A DNA stretch of 64,000 bases. It comes from Anaerocolumna sp. GTDB taxonomy: Bacteria > Bacillota > Clostridia > Lachnospirales > Lachnospiraceae. Of the stretch, positions 26,032 to 33,169 are shown piece by piece. Each line of letters opens with the position of its first letter. Within the stretch, counting starts at the first letter, position 1. A model generated the notes under the pieces. It was not told the origin of the DNA. It made no database searches and saw nothing but the letters and a program-made list of their open reading frames with translations. The stretch spans positions 1-64,000 of the forward strand of contig JAQSXJ010000035.1 of assembly GCA_029256725.1 (NCBI GenBank), given 5' to 3'. Made by a program: the position numbers and the translations under genes.

Positions 26032-26538
26032 TTATGTATCCATTAAACCGCCTGAAGCATCACGGTTAATGAACACACCACTTTTCCCGCCGGTCTTTTC
26101 TTCCAGTCTGATATCCGTCATTACCATGGATTTATCCAAGGCTTTACACATATCATATATAGTCAACAGGGCTATCTGGACACCGGTAAGAGCTTCCATC
26201 TCAACTCCCGTCTTGCCTTCTGTTTTCACCTGGCAGATGGCTGTAATAGCCGACTGCTCTTTCTCAATTTCAAAATCCATTGAGCACTTCTGAATCATAA
26301 GAGGATGACATAGTGGTATAAATTCCCAGGTTCTCTTTACAGCCATAATACCGGCTAATCTGGCAACAGATAAAACATCCCCTTTTTCAATTTCTTTATT
26401 TCTGATTGCATCAAGAATCTTGCTATTAACAATTATTTTACCTCTGGCGGTAGCTGTCCTTAGTGTTATTTGCTTACCAGAGACATCCACCATATGGGCA
26501 TTTCCTTCTTCATCAAAGTGACTCAATTTATTTTCCAT
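26032..26538 (-). CDS. moaC: Cyclic pyranopterin monophosphate synthase MoaC
   Basis: A 168-residue enzyme that turns 3',8-cyclo-GTP into cyclic pyranopterin monophosphate. MVDVSGKQITLRTATARG is the family N-terminus, IPLCHPLMI and TGVEMEALTGVQIALLTIYDMCKA are the conserved active-site blocks. Its start overlaps the end of the Spx/ArsC-like gene by 11 bases, and moaA follows, so these are co-transcribed. Confidence 0.96.
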   Translation of the reverse strand: MENKLSHFDEEGNAHMVDVSGKQITLRTATARGKIIVNSKILDAIRNKEIEKGDVLSVARLAGIMAVKRTWEFIPLCHPLMIQKCSMDFEIEKEQSAITAICQVKTEGKTGVEMEALTGVQIALLTIYDMCKALDKSMVMTDIRLEEKTGGKSGVFINRDASGGLMDT

Positions 26539-26881
26539 AAAACTCTGACCAATCCTTTTCTTTAAAACCTATTAGTATCTTTCCATTATCAACAATAACA
26601 GGACGTTTCACCAACATACCATCACTTCCCAGTAAACGGTATTGCTCTTCTTCAGAAATTGCCGGCAGTTTCTCTTTTAATTCCAACTCTTTATAAACCA
26701 AACCACTGGTATTAAAAAATTTCTTCAAGGGAAAACCGCTTAATCCATGCCACTCCTTTATCTCCTCGCTGGTAGGGTTATCAGCCTTGATATCTCTGGC
26801 TTCATAACTTATATGATTATCATCCAGCCACTTTTTGGCTTTCTGACAGGTTGAACATTTGGGATACCATAAAAATAGCAT
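26528..26881 (-). CDS. ArsC/Spx-family thioredoxin-fold protein
   Basis: A 117-residue protein of the arsenate reductase/Spx family. The N-terminus MLFLWYPKCSTCQKAKKWL carries CxxC; FNTSGLVYKEL and LVKRPVIV are family blocks. The start at ATG 26881 follows GGAGG; an upstream in-frame TTG extension lacks a site. It could be a reductase or an Spx-like regulator; the RPVI region favours the ArsC/YffB side. Overlap with moaC suggests a link with the cofactor operon, but no such role is established that I can name. Confidence 0.85.
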   Translation of the reverse strand: MLFLWYPKCSTCQKAKKWLDDNHISYEARDIKADNPTSEEIKEWHGLSGFPLKKFFNTSGLVYKELELKEKLPAISEEEQYRLLGSDGMLVKRPVIVDNGKILIGFKEKDWSEFYGK

Positions 26882-26918
26882 TTCTCTTCCTCCTTTATCA
26901 TTACCTGTATTACTCCTG

Positions 26919-27680
26919 TTAGTAGCAGGTATAAAGCCTTCCGTTCTTTTTAAGCCAGTCACGTTTTATCTTGTAATCCGGTAGTACTTTCTCCACCTCA
27001 AACCAGAAATTTTTAGAATGATCCATATGTTTTCTATGAGCCAGTTCGTGAATTACAACATAATCAATAATTGGTTCCGGCATCATCATTAGCTTCCAGT
27101 TAAAATTCAGATTTCCTTTGCTGCTGCAGCTGCCCCATCTGGTCTTTTGCTCTCTTACAGTGATTCTTCCATAATCGGTATGCATTCGTTTGGCATAATA
27201 AGAAGCTTTCATTTCCAGGGTGTCTTTTGCATAGCGCCTGTACCAGTCTGCAATATATTCTCTAATGACAGCTTTATCTTCTGTCTGGGTTTCAAGTGCC
27301 AGTATACGCTTGCCATCAGGAAGTTTATGATAGTGAAGATTAATAAAATCTCTTCCGCCTCTGTTAATAATTTGTAGTGTCAGCTCACCAAGTACAAACG
27401 GAAGTGTTGCTCCGTCCTGATATATCTCATCATACCCTGCCTTAGCGGTAACTCCGCCTTCCTTCTCTTTGTAATCGCAGAATTCTTTATATTTATTATA
27501 TAATTTGAATTTATTCTCATTAATCAGCTGCTTCACTTCATAGTCTGGAATACGGTTAGGAACCCTTGCTGTAATAGTGCCATCGGCTTTCAGCTCAAGA
27601 CTTATGGTTTTTCTGGCTGAATAAACAACCTTAACTGTAAACTTTTCTTTTTCAACTTCAAAATTAACCTCTTTCAGCAG
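26919..27680 (-). CDS. YgjP/WLM-type zinc metallopeptidase, apparent CTG start
   Basis: About 253 residues of the DUF45/YgjP-like metallopeptidase family: RWGSCSSKGNLNFNWKL and the zinc motif VIHELAHRKHMDHSKNFW (HExxH with a further His). No ATG, GTG or TTG lies at a useful place: a promoter (TTGGAT, 18 bases, TATAAT) overlaps the first ~20 codons of the longest frame, and AAGGAGGTG sits nine bases upstream of CTG 27680, which is therefore the best start. First gene of the operon containing the Spx-like and molybdenum cofactor genes. The substrate is unknown. Confidence 0.75.
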   Translation of the reverse strand: MLKEVNFEVEKEKFTVKVVYSARKTISLELKADGTITARVPNRIPDYEVKQLINENKFKLYNKYKEFCDYKEKEGGVTAKAGYDEIYQDGATLPFVLGELTLQIINRGGRDFINLHYHKLPDGKRILALETQTEDKAVIREYIADWYRRYAKDTLEMKASYYAKRMHTDYGRITVREQKTRWGSCSSKGNLNFNWKLMMMPEPIIDYVVIHELAHRKHMDHSKNFWFEVEKVLPDYKIKRDWLKKNGRLYTCY

Positions 27681-27960
27681 TTTATGACACCTCCTTGCAG
27701 GATTAATTATTTGACTGTTTAATCTATAGCAGGTATTATAGCACATCTTTCTTGCATTATCCAATCAAAAAAACTGCTATGGCAGATAATACCCTTATTA
27801 TCTTAACTGTATAAAAATACCATTACAGAGATGCTTTCGTAATCTTGCAATCAAGTACATAAATTAACGAATAAAATTATGTAAATTTAACCATTAAACT
27901 CATAAAGTTTCATTTATAAATAAAATATAATATGGGTACTCTAATTTCGGAGGTGATTTT

Positions 27961-28386
27961 ATGAAAGTAAAAGACATTATGTCAACAGAAATAGAAAGTG
28001 TATGCTGTGAAGATTCTATTGAAAAATGTGCTCAGTTAATGAAACAGCATGATATTGGTTCTCTACCTGTTTGTGACAATGAAAAAGTTGTTGGTATTGT
28101 TACCGACCGTGATTTAGCATTACGCAGTATTGCAGAAGGACAGGACTGGAAGACTCAGAAAGTTTCCGATGTCATGACAAAGAATCCTTCCCTTGGAAGT
28201 CCTGATATGAATGTGAAAGATGCTGCAGAAATAATGAGCCGACAACAGATTAGACGTTTGCCCATAATAGAAAATAACAGTCTGGTAGGAATTGTTGCTT
28301 TAGGTGATATTGCCCTTGAACCTGCACTATCCGACAGGGCAGAAGACAGCTTAAGGGATATCTCTAAGCCAAACCATTTTCACTAA
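27961..28386 (+). CDS. CBS-domain pair protein
   Basis: A 141-residue cytoplasmic protein made of two CBS domains: VKDIMSTEIESVCCEDSIEKCAQLMKQ with VVGIVTDRDLALR, then VSDVMTKNPSL with IRRLPIIENNSLVGIVALGDI. CBS pairs bind adenine nucleotides and sense energy state. An excellent GGAGGTGATTTT site precedes ATG 27961. It is a single-gene unit; no partner enzyme is fused or adjacent. Confidence 0.9.
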   Translation: MKVKDIMSTEIESVCCEDSIEKCAQLMKQHDIGSLPVCDNEKVVGIVTDRDLALRSIAEGQDWKTQKVSDVMTKNPSLGSPDMNVKDAAEIMSRQQIRRLPIIENNSLVGIVALGDIALEPALSDRAEDSLRDISKPNHFH

Positions 28387-28515
28387 AGAAATTAGATTTT
28401 AGACTTTCTAACAAACAAAAGGTATTTATATGCTTAGGCAGGTAAAAATTAAATACCTCCGCATAGGTATTTATCAAAAGCGTTACGGGTATATACCAAA
28501 TACTTTCTTAATAGC

Positions 28516-28563
28516 AAAAAGCTGTTACCTGCCATAATGACTAATGGTTTGTAACAGCTTTTT
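28516..28563. terminator. Bidirectional terminator between the CBS gene and the nif-like unit
   Basis: AAAAAGCTGTTAC pairs with GTAACAGCTTTTT around a 22-base loop, giving T-runs on both strands. Confidence 0.85.
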
Positions 28564-28599
28564 ATATATGGAATAGCCCCTCTCATTTAGATTAATCTT

Positions 28600-28959
28600 T
28601 TATTTGGATTGATAAATACTATTAATCTTCCTGTCATATTCCATAAGTTTTTTTACCGCACTGTCAATATAATGCCTTATGGTCAGTACGGAAATTCCTC
28701 TTTCATTGAGTACATACTCAGCAGAAGGACCAATCTGGCTTACAAGGACATAACGACAATCCGATAATTTTTCGGCAATGTCATACAGTGCCTCAGCTTC
28801 ATGTTCTTTTCCCTGACAGACAGGTGTGAACTTTCTTTCTTCCAGATACCGAAATTCCTCAACGTCATCCACTTCACCTATGTAAAAATATTCAGCTCTT
28901 CCAAAATGCTGGTTTATTACTTTTCCGTCCGTACTAGCAATTGCTATCTTGTAAGCCAT
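28600..28959 (-). CDS. NifX/NafY-type FeMo-cofactor-binding family protein
   Basis: A 119-residue Di-Nase_FeMo-co domain protein: YKIAIASTDGKVINQHFGRAEYF is the family N-terminus, and VLVSQIGPSAEYVLNERGISVL the cofactor-binding middle. Proteins of this fold carry iron-sulfur cofactor precursors or act in unknown iron-sulfur roles. The start at ATG 28959 follows AAGGAG. It is the third gene of a minus-strand set with NifH and a NifB-like protein, 48 bases after the latter, and there are no nifD, nifK, nifE or nifN genes in the window. Confidence 0.85.
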   Translation of the reverse strand: MAYKIAIASTDGKVINQHFGRAEYFYIGEVDDVEEFRYLEERKFTPVCQGKEHEAEALYDIAEKLSDCRYVLVSQIGPSAEYVLNERGISVLTIRHYIDSAVKKLMEYDRKINSIYQSK

Positions 28960-29007
28960 CCTCTTCTCTCCTTCCACCGTCTGCTTATGACTGGATTCTG
29001 AAAGCCA

Positions 29008-29637
29008 TCAACCGTGAGAGAACGTTTCCTTCATGGACAATCGTCCAAAATATATCTGGTCAGCAAATTCCTTCTCACCCGGTATTCCAACTGCATCTGC
29101 ACGACATCTCTGACAATGTCTGAATACATCTATATAATTGCCTGCTTTTAACCTTGCCCTGTCTATCTCCAGACATCCGGGTGCTTTAACCTCTTTTAGC
29201 TCATGCTGAGGTATTAAAGGTATAATATTATAAATTGTAGCGCCTGCTTCACTGACTATTCTGGCAACCTCTTCTATGTGATCTTCATTTATTCCCGGAA
29301 TCAGTACTGTATTAACTTTTATTGGAAATTCCTCTTTTATCAGCTTAAATGTATTTAATGCATAAGGAGAAGCTAACGTATCACCGGGTCCTGCTATACC
29401 GGCTACCGTGATTTCCGGACAGAGTTCAAGGGAACGTCTGATAACCTCCAGAGCTTCCGATTCCTTTAGTACACCGGAAGAGACACCGGGTCTTTGTTCT
29501 GTCTGATTGATCTTTCTGTCACAGAACTTACATTCTATGTTACAGCCGGGACTTACGGGCAAATGAATACGCCCTTTATTTGTTTTATGCCCGCCAAAAC
29601 AAGGGTGGGAATTCTTTAGATTTTCATAATTGCTCAT
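29008..29637 (-). CDS. NifB-like radical SAM protein with internal deletion
   Basis: A 209-residue protein clearly related to NifB, which builds the carbide-containing precursor of nitrogenase cofactors. It has HPCFGG, RIHLPVSPGCNIECKFCDRK (C32, C36, C39), RPGVSS, VAGIAGPGDTLASP, VNTVLIPGINEDH, IIPLIP and CQRCRADAVG. Compared with the usual core, the ~85 residues between the SAM-binding GPGD region and VNTVLIPG are absent, joined in frame around residue 105 (near 29325), including the STNG segment. This removes central strands of the barrel, so either activity is lost or a reduced fold is used. It lies 63 bases after nifH. Confidence 0.85.
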   Translation of the reverse strand: MSNYENLKNSHPCFGGHKTNKGRIHLPVSPGCNIECKFCDRKINQTEQRPGVSSGVLKESEALEVIRRSLELCPEITVAGIAGPGDTLASPYALNTFKLIKEEFPIKVNTVLIPGINEDHIEEVARIVSEAGATIYNIIPLIPQHELKEVKAPGCLEIDRARLKAGNYIDVFRHCQRCRADAVGIPGEKEFADQIYFGRLSMKETFSHG

Positions 29638-29700
29638 ACCATTTCCCCCTTCTAATACTATGCGCTGCAGCCGCTTACGATATTAACCACCTGTAGATAT

Positions 29701-30579
29701 TTAAATGTTCACAGCATTTTCCGTTCTTATGGTTCCTGTTTCCAATGCAAGCAGATAGTCTCCCCATTTGGCTGCCCATTCTCTCAGTTCATTGGTAGAC
29801 AGAGGAGAAGGAACTTTGGATTCGGTATGAGAAGCAATTTTCGTTGCAAGAGAGCGGTAAACATCAGCTTGTGCAGATGCAGGTGCTGCTTCAATGGTAG
29901 TTTTACCCTGAAGTTCACTCTGCGTTACTGTAACGGAACGTGGAACGTATTCTATTACTTGCGTATGAGTCTGCTTTACGAAATCATCAATTATTTCTTT
30001 GGCATAAGGTGCATTGATGGAGTTGGCAATAACCCCTCCAAGCAAAGCTCCGGCAGAGTTAGAATACTTGTGAATACCTTTAAACAGGTTGTTGGAGGCA
30101 TATACTGACATAAAATCGGCAGAGGAGACTGTAAATACATGTTCTGCAATACCTTCTCTGATAGGAACGGCAAAACCACCACAGACAACATCACCTAGTA
30201 CGTCGTAAATAACATAATCAAGATCCAGTTCTTCAAAGGTTTTCTGCTGCTTAAACAGTTCAACAGCTGTGATAATACCTCTGCCTGCACAACCAACTCC
30301 CGGTGCAGGTCCGCCTGCCTCTACACAATAAATTCCGTTAAAGCCTTCATATATTACATCCTGTGCTCTTACTGTACTTCTCTCTCTTAAGGTATCTAAC
30401 ACAGTCGGTATGTACTTTCCGTTTCTTAAAGTATTGGTGGAATCACTCTTGGGGTCACAGCCAAACTGCATGACCTTATATCCCATCTCTGACAGAGCTG
30501 CTGAAATATTTGAGGTTGTTGTAGACTTACCGATACCACCTTTTCCGTAAATTGCTATCTGTTTTGCTTTCTTTGCCAT
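29701..30579 (-). CDS. nifH: NifH-family nitrogenase-like iron protein
   Basis: A 292-residue homodimeric ATPase that donates electrons to a nitrogenase-type partner. Walker A is GKGGIGKSTTT, the switch region DPKSDSTN, the two cluster cysteines are in GVGCAGRG and DVVCGGFAVPI. The C-terminal part (SELQGKTTIEAAPASAQADVY) differs from classical NifH and resembles the nitrogenase-like or alternative groups. It heads a unit with a shortened NifB and a NifX-type protein; no D or K subunit follows. The reductase partner, and so the substrate, is unknown. Confidence 0.9.
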   Translation of the reverse strand: MAKKAKQIAIYGKGGIGKSTTTSNISAALSEMGYKVMQFGCDPKSDSTNTLRNGKYIPTVLDTLRERSTVRAQDVIYEGFNGIYCVEAGGPAPGVGCAGRGIITAVELFKQQKTFEELDLDYVIYDVLGDVVCGGFAVPIREGIAEHVFTVSSADFMSVYASNNLFKGIHKYSNSAGALLGGVIANSINAPYAKEIIDDFVKQTHTQVIEYVPRSVTVTQSELQGKTTIEAAPASAQADVYRSLATKIASHTESKVPSPLSTNELREWAAKWGDYLLALETGTIRTENAVNI

Positions 30580-31039
30580 AATGTTCTGCTCCTTACTATA
30601 ATTTTGCGATTCTTAGACAATGGTAAAACATAGAGTTTCAAACCTTTCCTAATTAACCCGTATAGGAAATATAATTTATAATATTAGCCGGAAAGATTCT
30701 CCCAGAAATAACTTACCTATACAGAAAAAGACCTCAGAAAACATGCTGATGTTTTCCGAAGTCTCTAGTTGTCTAGTCAACTTGCAAGGGTTGAATGGGT
30801 ATTCTGTTATATCTATAAAAAGACTATCTATATCATAGTATTCTTATATGATTAATATGTTTACAGTTAGTATAGATATATTTTCCTTCTTTGTCAAGTG
30901 TTTTTTATATTAATAAATTGTTTGGTTATTTTTAATCTTTTGCGGAGCTTTTTTAATGCTTTATTAATGGAAGCATGTTAAGCTAATAAAGAACGTTATA
31001 TATATGTTAATATAAATTAATAAAAGGGAGTGTAGCATA
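30580..31039. other. Divergent intergenic region between nifH and the coiled-coil gene
   Basis: Besides the hairpin at 30724-30763, a small stem AGTTG with CAACT (hexaloop ACTAGA) lies just before it on the minus-strand transcript, partly able to compete with it. The rest is AT-rich and probably holds promoters for both directions. I could not assign a known riboswitch or antiterminator class. Confidence 0.5.
30724..30763 (-). terminator. Terminator in the nifH leader (possible attenuator)
   Basis: On the minus strand GACTTC-G-GAAAACAT pairs with ATGTTTTC-T-GAGGTC around CAGC and is followed by TTTTTC. It lies ~145 bases upstream of nifH with no minus-strand gene before it, so it probably conditions transcription into the operon. 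Confidence 0.6.
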
Positions 31040-31978
31040 ATGTTTGAGGAATTAAACAGTAAACTGGAACAAAGCAGACAGAACATCGGTAAATATCAGA
31101 GACTTGGAATCAAACTAACCGATTACCGCAAACAATTAAATGAGCTGGAAGAAAAGAAATCAAATCTTCAGGCAGAACTTAAGAAAGAAGAAAAAGATTA
31201 TGATAATCTTCTTAAAAAAAGTCTAAGCAATCTTTTTCTTGAGATGCTTGGAAAAATGGAAGCCAGGGAACAGAAAGAATATCAGGAAGTCATTGCCGCA
31301 AAGCTTAAACTGGAGGAAATAGAAAATCAACTTATCAATCTTAAGAATTCGATTCATCAGCTGGAGGAAGAACGAGCTTCACTTTATGGATGTGAAAGAG
31401 AATATGAAGAACTATCAAATTTAAAGTACCGTCAGTTATCTGAGAGTAATGCCGAAAATGCTGAGAAAATTCAAGCCTTTGAAGAACAGCTTCAATCGCT
31501 TAAAAACAATTTAGCTGAAATTATGGAAGCGGAAGCTGCCGGCAGAGCAGTCCTCGCTAAGGTTGAGATTGTGGAAGAAAATCTTGATCATGCACATGGT
31601 TGGGGTACCTGGGATATCCTTGGCGGAGGTTTGATCAGTGATGTCATGAAACACTCTTATCTTGATGACGCACAGGAAGCAGTAAATAGCATTCAGACTC
31701 TTCTTCACCGTTTTCACACTGAACTTGCCGATATTAAGATGGAGGAGAACTTAACCGTTCAAATTGATGGTTTTACTAAATTTGCTGATTTCTTCTTTGA
31801 TGGAATATTTTCAGATTGGGCAGTACAGTCAAGAATCAAATCTTCCATTGATGATATATCTTCACTACATTCTAAGGTAGACAGGGTTATGATTAATCTT
31901 AGTGTATTAAGAAAAAATACTGAGAGCAATCTGACAAGTACTGAAGTACAATTAAAGAACTTTATTGAGAACAGCTAA
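31040..31978 (+). CDS. Coiled-coil protein of unknown function
   Basis: A 312-residue soluble protein with no signal peptide or membrane segment. The first ~170 residues are strongly heptad-like and charged (ELNSKLEQSRQN, LEEKKSNLQAELKKEEKDYD, LEEIENQLINLKNSIHQLEEE). A conserved-looking middle, HAHGWGTWDILGGGLISDV (about 185-203), is followed by more helices ending LKNFIENS. The GGWG/DILGGG patch suggests a small specific domain between two coiled coils. I do not recognise a function. An AAGGGAG site precedes ATG 31040. Confidence 0.75.
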   Translation: MFEELNSKLEQSRQNIGKYQRLGIKLTDYRKQLNELEEKKSNLQAELKKEEKDYDNLLKKSLSNLFLEMLGKMEAREQKEYQEVIAAKLKLEEIENQLINLKNSIHQLEEERASLYGCEREYEELSNLKYRQLSESNAENAEKIQAFEEQLQSLKNNLAEIMEAEAAGRAVLAKVEIVEENLDHAHGWGTWDILGGGLISDVMKHSYLDDAQEAVNSIQTLLHRFHTELADIKMEENLTVQIDGFTKFADFFFDGIFSDWAVQSRIKSSIDDISSLHSKVDRVMINLSVLRKNTESNLTSTEVQLKNFIENS

Positions 31979-32024
31979 CACTATGTAACCTTATGTGAAT
32001 AGTAAGTGCACTAGGTGTAAATAT

Positions 32025-32062
32025 GAGGCTTGTTGCATTTAAACGGTGCTGCAACAGCCTCT
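32025..32062. terminator. Terminator hairpin between the coiled-coil gene and the LacI-type gene
   Basis: GAGGCTTGTTGCA pairs with TGCAACAGCCTC; convergent genes on both sides end here. The T-tail is weak. Confidence 0.6.
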
Positions 32063-32073
32063 TCTTAGGATGC

Positions 32074-33075
32074 TCAACCTATTCTAAGTTTACAGGAATC
32101 TCTGATTACAAGTGTTGGGGAAAGTCTGAAGACTCCTCCTTGTATAACTTCCTCACTCTGTAACAGACGAAGAAGTTCTGTTGTGGAATAAGTTCCAAGC
32201 TCAGCCACCGGACTATGCACTGTAGTTATTGACGGAGAATTATATTTTGCAACTGCATTATCATCAAATCCGACTATACTGACATCATCCGGAACTTTTA
32301 AGCCAGCCTCAGTTAGTGCTCTAATACATCCCCAGGCCATTTCATCATTTGCACAGAAAAATGCTTCCGGCAGTTTTGTTCCTTTAAGCAACAGTACTCT
32401 CATCTCGCTATATGCTAAGGTTTCTTCAAAATAGGCTCGTAAAACAATAGATTCGTCTAGAGGTAGATTATATTTGCGCAAAACATTTTCATAAGCTTTA
32501 TATCTGCATTCATCATCATAGTTGTATATACCATGAAAATAACCGATACGTCTATGACCTTGTTTAATCAGGTATTCCATAGCAAGGGCGGCACCTTCTG
32601 TACTGTCAATGATTACACTGGACATCTGTTCACCGCTGTATTCCCTGTCTATAAATACAATTGGCATATGTGTCAAAGATAGTCTGTCTATATATTCATA
32701 GGATAAATGTTCATTAAGTACAATAGCACCTTCTACACCAGATGATATGATCATGCTATAGATTTCTTCGCTGGTATTTTCATTACTGATGTATATATTC
32801 AGCTGATACCCTTTTATCTTACATTGCAGATGCACTGCCTGCATAAGGTCTTTATAGAAATCCCCTTGTATACTGGACAGGAATAAACCTATTGTATTCT
32901 TTTTGTTGGATTTTAAGAATTTTGCATTCATGTTTGGGACATAATGAAGCTTTTCTGCTGCCTCTAGTACTTTTCTGCGGGTTTCTTCACTTACAACATC
33001 TACATTATTTAAAACATTAGATACCGTAGAAATTGCTACGCCTGCTTCTTTGGCCACATCTTTAATTGTTACCAT
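32074..33075 (-). CDS. LacI-family transcriptional regulator
   Basis: A 333-residue repressor: N-terminal helix-turn-helix MVTIKDVAKEAGVAISTVSNVLN, hinge helix region KLHYVPNMNAKFLKS, and a periplasmic-binding-like sensor (TIGLFLSSIQGDFYKDLMQ, VPDDVSIVGFDDNAVAKY). It lies 94 bases downstream of a GH16 beta-glucanase gene on the same strand and is therefore the likely regulator of that gene, with a beta-glucan oligosaccharide as possible inducer (inferred from context). Confidence 0.93.
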   Translation of the reverse strand: MVTIKDVAKEAGVAISTVSNVLNNVDVVSEETRRKVLEAAEKLHYVPNMNAKFLKSNKKNTIGLFLSSIQGDFYKDLMQAVHLQCKIKGYQLNIYISNENTSEEIYSMIISSGVEGAIVLNEHLSYEYIDRLSLTHMPIVFIDREYSGEQMSSVIIDSTEGAALAMEYLIKQGHRRIGYFHGIYNYDDECRYKAYENVLRKYNLPLDESIVLRAYFEETLAYSEMRVLLLKGTKLPEAFFCANDEMAWGCIRALTEAGLKVPDDVSIVGFDDNAVAKYNSPSITTVHSPVAELGTYSTTELLRLLQSEEVIQGGVFRLSPTLVIRDSCKLRIG

Positions 33076-33169
33076 AATGTTTCTCCATTCGTCTCTTTGT
33101 TATATTTTTAACAAGTCTTTTTTGTATCCGACTATCACACTTTATATTTACGTACAACCTGTAAGTCTC

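Noticed and set aside
30764-30790. ANTAR-protein target (double hexaloop) in the nifH leader
   Set aside because: The first hexaloop ACTAGA lacks G at the expected fourth position and the second loop is four bases.
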